Positions 38,031 through 46,481 of a DNA stretch of 64,000 bases are shown here, piece by piece. The DNA lies in assembly GCA_903893795.1 (NCBI GenBank), contig CAITNO010000062.1:1-64000 (forward strand), in the 5' to 3' direction. The stretch's first letter is position 1, and the number at the start of each line of letters is the position of its first letter. Under the pieces are notes generated by a model. It did no database searches and was not told the origin of the DNA. It saw only the letters and a program-made list of their open reading frames with translations. Made by a program: the position numbers and the translations under genes. This DNA comes from Candidatus Hydrogenedentota bacterium. GTDB taxonomy: Bacteria; Hydrogenedentota; Hydrogenedentia; Hydrogenedentales; CAITNO01.

Positions 38031-38309
38031 ATGGGCATGGCGGGGACAGAATCCTTTACTGTCGTGGAAGCGGCCGTTTCTTGCCAATCGGGTGGACAGT
38101 CTTTGCCTGTTCAAGACATAGGACCTGCGGATGGTCGTGGACGATTGGGTGGAACGGGCGAGAAATGCGCCGCAGCAAAGGGCTCTTGGCGGTCTGTGGT
38201 CACCAGTCTGCTTGTTGTCCTCTGGGTCTTTGCCATCACCTCATTTTATTTGGTTCGATTTGCGGCCACGCTTTGGAGCGTTGGACCCGGCGGAATCTAC
38301 GGACTGTGA
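38031..38309 (+). CDS. Possible small membrane protein upstream of the Crp/Fnr gene
   Basis: The frame encodes 92 aa with one strong membrane segment (VVTSLLVVLWVFAITSFYLV, about residues 55-75) and a Gly-rich end. It ends 11 bp before the regulator's GTG, with its stop touching that gene's ribosome site, so coupling is possible. The ribosome site is weak (GGGCGG) and no family is recognised. It may be chance coding in a long leader. Confidence 0.3.
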   Translation: MGMAGTESFTVVEAAVSCQSGGQSLPVQDIGPADGRGRLGGTGEKCAAAKGSWRSVVTSLLVVLWVFAITSFYLVRFAATLWSVGPGGIYGL

Positions 38310-38319
38310 GGTGATTCAG

Positions 38320-39006
38320 GTGTCCAAATCCCAAAGAATCATTCTTCCGCTGGATGAAGAGCCGTTCTTTAAGACCATGAGCAGGCCCGTGCTGGCCAAG
38401 ATTGAGGCTTATGTCTACCACCGCAATTACGACGCCCGCCAGGTGGTCTATTTTCCCGATGACCCCTGTGACTATGTCTACTGGGTAAGGGCGGGCCGGA
38501 TTCGGGTGACGCGGGTGTCGGGGGACGGGCGGGAGCTGAGCTTTCGGCACCTTGGCCAGGGGGACATGCTGGGCGACGAGTGCATGGCCGACCGGCCCAA
38601 ACGCAATGACTACGCCGAGGCGCTTGAAGCGTCCACCCTGTGCCTGATGCGAACGGATGACTTCCGGCGTGCGGCGCGGGAGGAGGCGGAACTGGCCTAT
38701 GCCGTGGCGGTGCGCCTCAGCAAGCGAGTGCTCGAACTGGAACAAACCCTGGCCGAGACCGTGTTCCACACGGTGAGAAGAAGGGTATGCTTCGCGCTGC
38801 TGCGGCTTTCCGCGCGCGAGGGAGGGCGGGGCGCTGCAAGCCTCGACATCACACACCAGGAAGTGGCAAACCTGGTCGGGGCGACCCGCGAGACGGTGAC
38901 GGGCGTGCTGCACAGCCTCCGCGAGGACGGCGTCATTGAGCTGGCAAACAGACGACTGAAGATTCTTGACATGGCGGCGCTTCGACAACCGGGCGGGGGA
39001 GGCTGA
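38320..39006 (+). CDS. Crp/Fnr-family transcription regulator
   Basis: The GTG at 38320 gives 228 aa, the family's usual size, with GAGGTGA 5 nt upstream; the frame is open further upstream but without homology. A cyclic-nucleotide-type beta-roll (about 20-120) with RQVVYFPDDPCDYVYWVRAG and GRELSFRHLGQGDMLGDE precedes the long dimer helix (about 128-150) and a helix-turn-helix. The recognition helix region is LDITHQEVANLVGATRETVTGVLHSL. There is no Fnr-type cysteine cluster at the N-terminus, so iron-sulphur sensing is unlikely. The cofactor is not evident. It may control the adjacent glgC. Confidence 0.9.
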   Translation: MSKSQRIILPLDEEPFFKTMSRPVLAKIEAYVYHRNYDARQVVYFPDDPCDYVYWVRAGRIRVTRVSGDGRELSFRHLGQGDMLGDECMADRPKRNDYAEALEASTLCLMRTDDFRRAAREEAELAYAVAVRLSKRVLELEQTLAETVFHTVRRRVCFALLRLSAREGGRGAASLDITHQEVANLVGATRETVTGVLHSLREDGVIELANRRLKILDMAALRQPGGGG

Positions 39007-39021
39007 AAGAGAATAAAGGGG

Positions 39022-39050
39022 ATGACGTTTTGTGGAGCCGGTGTTATACT
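39022..39050 (+). promoter_or_regulatory. Promoter of glgC
   Basis: ATGACG (39022-39027), a 17-bp spacer and TATACT (39045-39050) sit 86 bp before the glgC start. Confidence 0.5.
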
Positions 39051-39135
39051 TCAAGCCTGAGCTGTTCTCATACATTTAACGGATTCGGCCGGTGCGCGGT
39101 GGGTGGTTGTTTCGCAACCTGTGGAGTGGAATGTC

Positions 39136-40374
39136 ATGGAGAGCGTGCTGACAATAGTGCTGGCGGGTGGCGCCGGCGAACGTCTCTATCCGCTGACCAA
39201 GAACCGGGCAAAGCCGGCGGTTCCCTTCGGGGGGATCTACCGCATCATCGACTTTACCCTGTCCAACTGCATCAATTCCGGCCTGCGGCGGGTGCTTGTG
39301 CTAACCCAGTACAAATCCAATTCCCTGTCCCGCCATGTGCAGATGGCGTGGAACATCATGCACACCGAACTGGGGGAGTTCATAGAAATCATTCCGCCCC
39401 AGATGCGCATCAACAGCCACTGGTATCTTGGCACGGCGGATGCCATCTACCAGAACCTCTATTCTGTGGACCAGTCCGACCCGCGCGAGGTGCTCATCGT
39501 TTCCGGCGATCATATTTACAAGATGAACTACCAGAAGATGATTCAGCAGCACCGTGATGTCAGGGCGGACCTGACCGTGGCCGCCATTGAAGTGCCGCTG
39601 GAGGAGGCGAGCCGTTTCGGCGTTTTCGAAGTGGACAGGACGGGGCGGGTGCTGGGATTTGAGGAGAAACCGGCGAACCCCAAGCCGCTGCCCGGCCAAC
39701 CGGACCGCGCGCTGGCCTCCATGGGCATTTATGTCTTCGGCGCCGACGCGGTGCGCGAGGCTGTCTGCGCCGATGCGGAGCGCGTTCAAACCAGCCACGA
39801 TTTCGGCAAGGACATCATCCCGCGCATGGTGCGCGACAAGGCGGTGTACACCTACAGGTTTCAGGACGAGAACAAGAAACAGGCCCAATACTGGCGCGAC
39901 GTGGGCACGCTGGAGTGCTACTGGGAGGCCAACATGGACCTCGTGTCGGTGGACCCCCAGTTCAACCTCTATGACAAATCATGGCCCATGCGCACCCACG
40001 TTCCGCCGCTGCCCCCGGCAAAGTTTGTGTTTGCCGAGGTGGGCAACCGTTTTGGCGTCGCCGTGGATTCCATCGTGAGCCCCGGGTGCATCATCAGCGG
40101 CGGCACGGTGGACCGCTGCGTATTGTCGCCCGAGGTGCGCGTCAACTCGTACGCCCATGTGCAGGAGTCGATAGTCATGCACGGTGCCGTGATCGGCCGC
40201 CACAGCCGCATTCGCCGCGCCATCATCGAAAAGGGTGTCCAGATTCCCGAGCACACCGTCATCGGCTACAACCTCGAAGAGGACGCAAAGCGCTTCCGCA
40301 TCACCGACAACGGCGTCGTGGTGGTGGAAAGCGCCGAAGGCCTGCTTGAACCGGTGCCGATACCCGTAAAGTAG
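39136..40374 (+). CDS. glgC: Glucose-1-phosphate adenylyltransferase GlgC
   Basis: The protein is 412 aa from the ATG at 39136, which has GGAG 9 nt upstream. The nucleotidyl-transferase domain shows LAGGAGERLYPLTKNRAKPAVPFGG, the ATP loop with catalytic and regulatory basic residues, then FTLSNCINSG, WYLGTADAIYQN, VSGDHIYKMNY and the sugar-binding FGVFEVD. The C-terminal part (from about 300) is a left-handed beta-helix with hexapeptide repeats (VSPGCIISGGTV, SYAHVQESIVMHGAVIG). It makes ADP-glucose for glycogen synthesis. glgA and glgB are not in the window. Confidence 0.97.
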   Translation: MESVLTIVLAGGAGERLYPLTKNRAKPAVPFGGIYRIIDFTLSNCINSGLRRVLVLTQYKSNSLSRHVQMAWNIMHTELGEFIEIIPPQMRINSHWYLGTADAIYQNLYSVDQSDPREVLIVSGDHIYKMNYQKMIQQHRDVRADLTVAAIEVPLEEASRFGVFEVDRTGRVLGFEEKPANPKPLPGQPDRALASMGIYVFGADAVREAVCADAERVQTSHDFGKDIIPRMVRDKAVYTYRFQDENKKQAQYWRDVGTLECYWEANMDLVSVDPQFNLYDKSWPMRTHVPPLPPAKFVFAEVGNRFGVAVDSIVSPGCIISGGTVDRCVLSPEVRVNSYAHVQESIVMHGAVIGRHSRIRRAIIEKGVQIPEHTVIGYNLEEDAKRFRITDNGVVVVESAEGLLEPVPIPVK

Positions 40375-40383
40375 TAAAGTAGA

Positions 40384-40505
40384 GTGCGTGGAATTTTGCG
40401 AAGCAAAATGGAACGCACCGAGTTCTGTTCGATACGGACGGCAGGGATGCCGGCGCTCCCAGTAAGATGGTGCGTTCCATTTTGCTTCGCAAAATCCCAC
40501 GCACC
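40384..40505. repeat. REP/BIME-like double hairpin, copy 2
   Basis: Two arms (40384-40419 and 40469-40505) share the nested hairpin design of the element at 1-96: GTGCGTG outside, ATTTTGC/GCAAAAT inside, and ACGCACC at the inner end. The loop is longer (49 bp) and unrelated in sequence. It lies 9 bp after the glgC stop and between the convergent glgC and galK genes. The right end continues into GCACCCTACG repeats (to about 40525). Confidence 0.85.
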
Positions 40506-40535
40506 CTACGCACTCACGCACCCTACGGATATGTC

Positions 40536-41702
40536 TTATGCCATTCTGCCCGCGCCGTCGGCGGGGCGGGAGAGGATAAGTTCGCCAACAATGCCGGTGG
40601 CCTTGGTGTAACCCTGCATGAGTTCGGCGCAGAATGCGGCCGCCTTGTCGGCGTCCACGAGGTTAATCGTGCATCCGCCAAAGCCCGCACCGGTCATGCG
40701 CGCGCCGTGACAGCCGGGCAGTGCCCGCGCCGCGTCGGCCATTGCATTCAGTTCGGGGCTGGTCACCTCATAGTCATCGCGCAGGCTGATGTCCGACGCC
40801 GTCATGAAGGCGCCCAGCGTGACCTTGTCGCCTGCACGCATCGCCTCGCAGGCTTTCTGCGTGCGCACGTCTTCGGTGATGACGTGGCGCGCCCGGCGGA
40901 ACGCTATTTCACTCATGCCGCCCCGGCAGACTTCCAAGTCTTCCAGGGTGAAGTCGCGCAGATGGGTGCCCTCGCGGCCCGTGCCGGCGCGCAGCGCGGC
41001 CACGGCCTCGCCGCATTCGCCCACCCGCTCGTTGTATTTCGATGCCGTGAGTCCCCGCGCACACTTGGTGTTGGCAATCACGAAGAGGGCATTGTCGAAG
41101 GAAATGGGCACCAAGTCATAGGCGAAACTGCGGCAGTCGAGAAACAGGCCATGGTCGGCCTTGCCGCAGCGTGAAATGAACTGGTCCATGATACCGCTCT
41201 TGAGGCCGAGGAAATTGTTCTCCACGCGCTGGCCGAGCCGCGCCGCCTCGGGACCGTCGAAATTAAACCCGCCCAACTCCTCAAACAGGCACAACGCCGC
41301 CATTTCGAGCGCGGCAGAACTGCTTAGGCCGCATCCGAGGGGCACATCGCCCAGAATGAGAATGTCCGCACCCACCGGCGTCTTGCCTGCCTTAAGCAGC
41401 TCGTCGACCACGCCCATGATGTAGTCGATCCAGGGCTCGGCCGCGTTGCGCACGCGTTCGTCCAGGCGCACGGTCACGTCACGGTTAAGATTCTCCGCCC
41501 GCGCGACAAGCAGTCCGTCATCGCGGCGGCGCCCGGCGATGGCCGTTTCACGCTCGATGGCCATGGGCAGCACAAACCCGTGGTTGTAGTCGGTATGCTC
41601 GCCGATGATGTTCACCCGTCCCGGTGCGCGCACCACCAGCTCCGGCTTCGCGCCAAACCGCTTCTCGAACGCTTCTGTGACTGTGGGAACAGCGATGGAC
41701 AT
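40536..41702 (-). CDS. galK: Galactokinase GalK
   Basis: The protein is 388 aa. GHMP-kinase landmarks are complete: GRVNIIGEHTDYNHGFVLP near the N-terminus, the phosphate-binding PLGCGLSSSAALEMAAL, MDQFISRCG, and the C-terminal GARMTGAGFGGCTINLV. The start is well supported by AAGGAGGT 6-7 nt upstream. It phosphorylates galactose for the Leloir pathway; galT and galE are not in the window. It reads toward the double-hairpin repeat and glgC. Confidence 0.97.
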   Translation of the reverse strand: MSIAVPTVTEAFEKRFGAKPELVVRAPGRVNIIGEHTDYNHGFVLPMAIERETAIAGRRRDDGLLVARAENLNRDVTVRLDERVRNAAEPWIDYIMGVVDELLKAGKTPVGADILILGDVPLGCGLSSSAALEMAALCLFEELGGFNFDGPEAARLGQRVENNFLGLKSGIMDQFISRCGKADHGLFLDCRSFAYDLVPISFDNALFVIANTKCARGLTASKYNERVGECGEAVAALRAGTGREGTHLRDFTLEDLEVCRGGMSEIAFRRARHVITEDVRTQKACEAMRAGDKVTLGAFMTASDISLRDDYEVTSPELNAMADAARALPGCHGARMTGAGFGGCTINLVDADKAAAFCAELMQGYTKATGIVGELILSRPADGAGRMA

Positions 41703-41792
41703 GACAAGACCTCCTTCGGGATTGGGTTACGAACCGTCTACAGGATAATGAAAGGGCGGGGAAAAGGCAAAGAGGATGGCAATGGAGAGTGG

Positions 41793-41812
41793 ACAATTGA
41801 CAATTGACAATG
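41793..41812. repeat. Short tandem ACAATTG repeat
   Basis: Between galK and the glycosidase gene, ACAATTGACAATTGACAATG is a heptamer repeated about 2.7 times. The same kind of repeat is common in intergenic regions of many bacterial genomes. Confidence 0.6.
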
Positions 41813-41848
41813 AAAGGCAGGAACGCAATAGGGGGAGCAATGCCCCAG

Positions 41849-43183
41849 TCATTCTGCGAGGCGTTGAAACGCGTCCAGCGGCGCGGTGACACTGGCAAGA
41901 TAAATTGGGTTCTGCCGGTGGTTCTTGTCCGGGTGGAAGCATTCCCAGGGTGAACCAAACTTCTCGCCCCTGCGAAAATCGCCTTCGCGCAGTTCGTCCA
42001 CCAAGTCCTTGGCAAGCGATTCCGCCGAGGCGCGATCCACCTTGGCCACGGCAAAGCAGACCCAGCCCGTTGGCGTGTCCCAGTAGGCACCGTTCTGGTA
42101 ACGATTCTTTTGCGCGAGCGCCTTCTCCCAAGCGCTTGTCGCGCTGAAATCCGCATCTGTGGGCACGTGGCGGATGCCGCCCTTCCAGGCGATGGTGCCG
42201 CGTTTCAATGCGTCAGCGAGACCCTTGCGGGCGGTCTCCTCCACCTCCGGGGGCAGCGCGCCCACATACACCGCGAAGGCCGTGCCCCACACATCCGGCT
42301 GTGCACTGAGGCCCGTCGATGCGCGCAGGATGCCGCGGTCTGCGGGGAAGCGTTTGGGCAGGGTTTCGCGCAGTTGCGCGGCGGCATCCCGGTAGGCCTT
42401 CGCCTTCTCCGCGTATCCCAGCGCATCCATAAGTTTGGCGAGGTCCGTTGCCGCCCGGTATTTCAGCACGGACGCGAACAGGAGGTCGCCTGTGTGTGTG
42501 ACGCAGTCAAAGAAGCCGAAGTTCACGCCCCGGTTCTTCTCCCCGACGCACACAAGACCGGTTTCGGGGTCGTTCGGCGGCATGGCATAGGCGGCTTCCA
42601 AGCGGTCAATGAGCGGTTGACCGCCGATGACTTCTTTCAGGAAATCGGTTCTGCCGGTTGCTTTCAGGTACAGTGCCGCCATGCGCACGAAGTAGAACTG
42701 ATCGTCCAGCGAGGGCAGCATGCCCCACTGCGCCCCGCCCTGCTTGTCATAGTCTTCCAGAATGCCGGGAAAGAAGATGGGGACGCCGCCGAAGGAAATG
42801 TGGTCGGCGATGGAACCCACCGGCAGCGTACTGCCCGTGGACAGCGTGATTTCCTTGTCCACTTGGTGCGCTGCCGTGTAGCGCAGCGCGTGGAGCTGCT
42901 CCTCTGCCGGGATGATGCCGCACTCCACGGACATGGTATAGTCGCGTATCCAGAAGGCGGGATAGTCCTCGCGCCCGCCGGGACGGATAAGCGTGCCGTC
43001 GCTCGTGTTGGGGCCAATCTTGCCCACCATCGCGCCCGGCGCCACCCGCGACGATTCCAGCGTTGCCTTGGCCATGTCGGTGAGAAAGGCCATATCACCG
43101 GGTGAGAGCAGGGGGGTGTCGCTCGCCGTCGATGCCTTGCAGGCGATGCAAAGCAGAGTGATGCAGAGTATGATTGTTCGCAT
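41849..43183 (-). CDS. Secreted six-hairpin-type glycoside hydrolase
   Basis: The protein is 444 aa with a signal peptide (MRTIILCITLLCIACKAS). The rest looks like an alpha/alpha six-barrel glycosidase: FWIRDYTMSVECGIIP, SLDDQFYFVRMAALYLKATG, CVTHTGDLLFASVL and NRYQNGAYWDTPTGWVCFAV are typical of the trehalase/amylo-glucosidase-like superfamily. I cannot name the exact family or substrate. The active acids are probably Asp/Glu in IRDY and PEVE-type positions, not proven here. It begins 2 bp after the regulator-like gene at 43186, so it may be read on from the nucleotidyltransferase pair's transcript. A lipobox is possible at CIAC but weak. Confidence 0.75.
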   Translation of the reverse strand: MRTIILCITLLCIACKASTASDTPLLSPGDMAFLTDMAKATLESSRVAPGAMVGKIGPNTSDGTLIRPGGREDYPAFWIRDYTMSVECGIIPAEEQLHALRYTAAHQVDKEITLSTGSTLPVGSIADHISFGGVPIFFPGILEDYDKQGGAQWGMLPSLDDQFYFVRMAALYLKATGRTDFLKEVIGGQPLIDRLEAAYAMPPNDPETGLVCVGEKNRGVNFGFFDCVTHTGDLLFASVLKYRAATDLAKLMDALGYAEKAKAYRDAAAQLRETLPKRFPADRGILRASTGLSAQPDVWGTAFAVYVGALPPEVEETARKGLADALKRGTIAWKGGIRHVPTDADFSATSAWEKALAQKNRYQNGAYWDTPTGWVCFAVAKVDRASAESLAKDLVDELREGDFRRGEKFGSPWECFHPDKNHRQNPIYLASVTAPLDAFQRLAE

Positions 43184-43185
43184 GT

Positions 43186-44217
43186 TTATCGGGCTTTCCT
43201 TGCGTTGTGTTGCGGGACCGATTGTGCGTCGATAAGGCGAAACATGCCGGCCAGAAGTTCAAACCCCTTCTGGTGCTGCAATTCTATTGCGTCAGCCAGT
43301 CCAGCGCGTGCCAGTTGTTCGGCCATCGGTCTTGCGGTCAGCAGAATCTCGGAATCCAGCCCAATGCCGCTCAGCCCCAGTTCGCACCACTCTTCAATAT
43401 TCCACCAGAGTGTTTCCAGCATCTCAAGGATTTCCGGCCATGGTTTCCATTGTGGCGGCCCGTATTCTAGCAGTCCCCCGCGCAGCGCGGCGTTGACGCG
43501 CATGGTGCGGATTCTGCCCTGCACGATGGAGTCTGTATAGCCGGAACGCTCCATGTCTGAAAGCACATCCAGGACCGTGCGCTGGGCGTAACCGGTGCGC
43601 CGCGCGATTTCGCGGGCATGGCCCGAAGTGCAAGTCAGAAGATAGGCCAGGACATCGGCCCGCGCGCTGACGCCGAACAGGGCGCGCAGCCGCAGCCACA
43701 GGCAGGATGGGGCTTCTGCCGGGAAGGAGAGGGCAACCCCGCGCTGCACAAAGGGGGAACGCAACAGGCCGTGACTCAAGAACACCGCATCCACGTTTCC
43801 GACAACGGGAAGTGCCCGGCCATTCTTTGTCAAGAAAAGTGGTTCAGGACTTGACGTCACGGTTCCCCGTGTTGCCGAAAGCCGCCAGCGCCAGGACGGC
43901 GAGGTCCCGTCAAGCCACGCCGCCGCCGCCCCCACGGCCACCTGGCCACGAAAACCGGAGCGCCGCATGAGCAGACGCAGCCGCTGCGGACTCACAAAAC
44001 GCCCGTTGGCGCCGAGCCATTCCAGCACCGCGTCAAAGAGGCGTGCATCATACCGGGCCATGGAAAGAGTGAACACAAGGAGCGCTTCTGGGTCTGCCAG
44101 TTCGCGAAAAGCATCCCTCCCCTGGCCGGCCACACCCAAGGCGGACCAGGCCCGCCACAAGAATGCGAGCACGGTCTCCTGGGCGGCATCTCTAAAGCTG
44201 TTGAGCGACAGAGGCAT
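43186..44217 (-). CDS. Winged-helix protein paired with a nucleotidyltransferase (AbiE-like module)
   Basis: The protein is 343 aa. The centre carries a winged-helix-like segment (ARADVLAYLLTCTSGHAREIARRTGYAQRTVLDVLSDMERSGY, about residues 195-240), a DNA-binding pattern. The N-terminal part (LVFTLSMARYDARLFDAVLEW) and the Trp-rich C-terminus (PPQWKPWPEILEMLETLWWNIEEW) are unrecognised. It overlaps the upstream nucleotidyltransferase gene by 26 nt. In AbiE and similar systems a winged-helix antitoxin represses its operon and neutralises the toxin, so it is the likely binder of the palindrome at 44796-44820. The gene order here (nucleotidyltransferase first) is reversed relative to abiEi-abiEii. 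Confidence 0.6.
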   Translation of the reverse strand: MPLSLNSFRDAAQETVLAFLWRAWSALGVAGQGRDAFRELADPEALLVFTLSMARYDARLFDAVLEWLGANGRFVSPQRLRLLMRRSGFRGQVAVGAAAAWLDGTSPSWRWRLSATRGTVTSSPEPLFLTKNGRALPVVGNVDAVFLSHGLLRSPFVQRGVALSFPAEAPSCLWLRLRALFGVSARADVLAYLLTCTSGHAREIARRTGYAQRTVLDVLSDMERSGYTDSIVQGRIRTMRVNAALRGGLLEYGPPQWKPWPEILEMLETLWWNIEEWCELGLSGIGLDSEILLTARPMAEQLARAGLADAIELQHQKGFELLAGMFRLIDAQSVPQHNARKAR

Positions 44218-44791
44218 GGCCCATTTCTTTCAGTAGTTGTTTCAGCAGTCCCAGGTAGCCTTCCGATGTGTCCACCGTGACCGTCCATCGTGCGGCCGTG
44301 AGCAGTTCCCCGTCGGTTGGTGAAAGAGCGGCCAGGTCGGCGACATGATAGCCGCCGCGATCTACTGCGGCGAACAGTTTCAGATGAACCTGGTCCAGCC
44401 TGCCGATGAAATTAACGCGAAGCTGGGCCCCACAGAGCCCCGAAACTAGGCGCCTCTTCAGTCCTTCAAGGCCCATCTGAAACAGGCCGCCCGGTCCTGC
44501 ACAGGGCCGGTTGTTTAGCCAATCCGGCGGCAGCGACAGCACCCGCGCCGTTTCATCGGCTGCCCGCGCAAGATGTTCGGGCCAGGGAACAGGCGCGGCC
44601 AGTGCATCTTGGTCATCCAGAAATGCCACCACATCCACATCGTTGGTCGTGCGTTTCGCTAGACCCACCCCCACCAGCGCGGCGCCGCCACACACGACAA
44701 GCCGCGTGACCGGCGCATCGCTTCTGCGCAACCGCTCGGCCAGCAGATTCAGTACCTGCGGTAGGGTGTTTTGATCAATCGGTGAAAGCAT
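44192..44791 (-). CDS. DUF6036/AbiEii-like nucleotidyltransferase
   Basis: The protein is 199 aa. VVCGGAALVGVGLAKRTTNDVDVVAFLDD has the nucleotidyltransferase hallmark of G-G-A followed by D-x-D (DVDV), which should bind Mg2+ and a nucleotide. The later part (FIGRLDQVHLKLFAAVDRGGYHVADLAAL) resembles DUF6036 and AbiEii-type proteins that often serve as toxins. There is no Shine-Dalgarno before the ATG at 44791, and the transcript start is only about 25 nt upstream, so translation may be weak. Overlap with the winged-helix gene supports a two-gene module. Confidence 0.7.
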   Translation of the reverse strand: MLSPIDQNTLPQVLNLLAERLRRSDAPVTRLVVCGGAALVGVGLAKRTTNDVDVVAFLDDQDALAAPVPWPEHLARAADETARVLSLPPDWLNNRPCAGPGGLFQMGLEGLKRRLVSGLCGAQLRVNFIGRLDQVHLKLFAAVDRGGYHVADLAALSPTDGELLTAARWTVTVDTSEGYLGLLKQLLKEMGHASVAQQL

Positions 44792-44795
44792 AACT

Positions 44796-44820
44796 TAAAA
44801 CCATCATAATGAGTGTTTTA
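44796..44820 (-). promoter_or_regulatory. Palindromic operator of the nucleotidyltransferase/winged-helix pair
   Basis: TAAAAC-N2-TCAT-N-ATGA-N2-GTTTTA, read on the minus strand, is a 25-bp palindrome with only two mismatched pairs per side. It lies between the -10 (44822-44827) and the ATG (44791), covering the expected transcription start, where a bound repressor would block initiation. Confidence 0.7.
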
Positions 44821-44821
44821 T

Positions 44822-44850
44822 AGTATACATGCCCCGGCGGGGTTCGTCAA
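44822..44850 (-). promoter_or_regulatory. Sigma70 promoter of the nucleotidyltransferase/winged-helix pair
   Basis: On the minus strand TTGACG (44845-44850), a 17-bp spacer and TATACT (44822-44827) form a strong promoter. The spacer carries a GCCCCGGCGGGG-like hairpin. Confidence 0.75.
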
Positions 44851-44888
44851 TAGGTCTGGGGCAATTTGTCGCGGTTCGGGTGACTGCC

Positions 44889-46481
44889 TCAGGATTTGGA
44901 CTTTTCGGAACCCTTAACATCCCCGTACGCCTCAAACTCAATCACCTGCATCAAAGGTTGGCCGGTGGAATTGCGGAGACCGGTCAGACGGATGTATTTC
45001 ACCGCACGCGGTGCGAATATATCGACCTGCCAGCCGCGCGCCTCGGCGGCGCTCTTGTCCACGGCGGGCCGCCAGGTCTTGCCGTCCAGCGAGGTGTCGA
45101 TGCGGTAGGAATAGTATCGGTCGTCGAGGTCGAAGAGCAGCATCTGCGTGCGCGCGACATTGGCCGCCTGCGGCAATTCGACGGTCACGCTGCCGGGAAC
45201 GGCGAACCAGGTGAGACCCGAGGACCCGCTATAGTTGTCAGCATCGCCGTCAATCATGCGTTCCGGGGCGAGGCCCGGTTTGCCGTCGTCAATGGCGCCG
45301 ATGACCTTCGCGCCTTTCGATGCGAGGGCGAGATTGTCCTGGTATCGGGATGGTAGGGCCGCGGCCGGAGGGAAGCGCTCCGGCTGGCGGGGCGTGTAAC
45401 TGCCCTTCACAAACTGGCACACAGCATCGTATAGGGGGCGGTATTTGTCGGGCTGTTTCAGCAGCATGCCGAGCGCGCCGCCGCCCTCATACCAACCCAC
45501 CAGCGACTTGTTCATCCAGCCATATACAGCGCCCGCATCAAGGTAGTCCCAGAACCGTTGCAGATGTGCTTCCGAGCTCAGCGCGCGCCCGTCGAATTCC
45601 ATCTCCACACCGCAGCCGAATCGCTTGGCGCGGTTGGCCGCCCGGCCCAGGCGCCCGGCGCCGCCGTTTCCTTCAAAGAAGAAATTGGGTTGGAGCATCA
45701 TGGCGTCGAAACCGAGTTTGCGCCAGTCGCCCGCGCCCTCACCGGTGAAATAGGGAATCCAGTAGTGTTTCAGCTTCTGTCCATGGAGGTATTCAGAGGT
45801 CCACAGCACCATGGACCTTTGCTCTTCCGGAATGCTCTCGCCGGTCCAGTAGTATCCGAGCAGGTTGAGGTGCGCGTAGTGCCCGTCCTCGAAGCGTTTG
45901 CGGACGGTGTCCATATACCAGCGCAGCGTGGCCTGCCGGTCTTCTTCATGGGAGAAATCCAGTGCATGATCCGTTCCGGGAAGCGCACCGAAATCGGTTC
46001 GCTCCGTCGGCGGGCAGGGGAGGGTTATCATGACGTTGACCCGGCGGTCCGGCTGGTTCAGCGTCTGGCCGATGTCGGCAACGCACTGCTCCAGACCATT
46101 CACCCCCGACTGCTCGCGAAACCATGCGTCTGCCAGCCATTGCCAGTCCGCGATGGTGGGTTGGGGTTTGCCTTTGGCGAAGTAGTGGAGCTGCCTGTCG
46201 TCATCAGTGGCGAATTCGATGAACAGAAAGCTGTCGAAGAGCCAGTCCGTGGGCTTTCCCGCCGCGTCAACGCAGGCCACATAGGGCCGCAGTGTTTCCC
46301 GCGTCCAGGGCCCGCGCCGGGCCTGGCCGTGGTAGAGCAGGCACAGGTGGCGCATGCCGCCGGTTGATTCGAGACCGGGTGCAAGATATCCGGACGCTGG
46401 GGCGTCTATTGCGCTGAAAAGGGCGCCTGCGACCAAGAGCAGTCCTGTCATGGCTGTCACCCGCGCCAGGTATGGCCGCAT
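44889..46481 (-). CDS. Secreted DUF4855 + F5/8 type C (discoidin) domain protein
   Basis: The ATG at 46481 gives 530 aa with a signal peptide (MRPYLARVTAMTGLLLVAGALF). A longer frame upstream has no signal sequence. Residues about 35-360 match DUF4855 (LCLLYHGQARRGPWTRETLRPYV, LNLLGYYWTGESIPEEQR, PNFFFEGNGG), a family predicted to have a glycosidase-like barrel. Residues about 395-520 are a discoidin/F5-8C carbohydrate-binding domain (MIDGDADNYSGSSGLTWF, YYSYRIDTSLDGKTW, VKYIRLTGLRN). It probably acts on an extracellular polysaccharide. It overlaps the preceding gene's end by about 25 nt. Confidence 0.75.
   Translation of the reverse strand: MRPYLARVTAMTGLLLVAGALFSAIDAPASGYLAPGLESTGGMRHLCLLYHGQARRGPWTRETLRPYVACVDAAGKPTDWLFDSFLFIEFATDDDRQLHYFAKGKPQPTIADWQWLADAWFREQSGVNGLEQCVADIGQTLNQPDRRVNVMITLPCPPTERTDFGALPGTDHALDFSHEEDRQATLRWYMDTVRKRFEDGHYAHLNLLGYYWTGESIPEEQRSMVLWTSEYLHGQKLKHYWIPYFTGEGAGDWRKLGFDAMMLQPNFFFEGNGGAGRLGRAANRAKRFGCGVEMEFDGRALSSEAHLQRFWDYLDAGAVYGWMNKSLVGWYEGGGALGMLLKQPDKYRPLYDAVCQFVKGSYTPRQPERFPPAAALPSRYQDNLALASKGAKVIGAIDDGKPGLAPERMIDGDADNYSGSSGLTWFAVPGSVTVELPQAANVARTQMLLFDLDDRYYSYRIDTSLDGKTWRPAVDKSAAEARGWQVDIFAPRAVKYIRLTGLRNSTGQPLMQVIEFEAYGDVKGSEKSKS

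Noticed and set aside
38131..38319. N-terminal extension of the Crp/Fnr gene
   Set aside because: It would add 63 residues not found in this family; GAGGTGA sits right before the GTG at 38320.
41793..41812. ACAATTG tandem as a CRISPR or origin iteron
   Set aside because: Too few and too short copies, no spacers, no cas or replication gene nearby.
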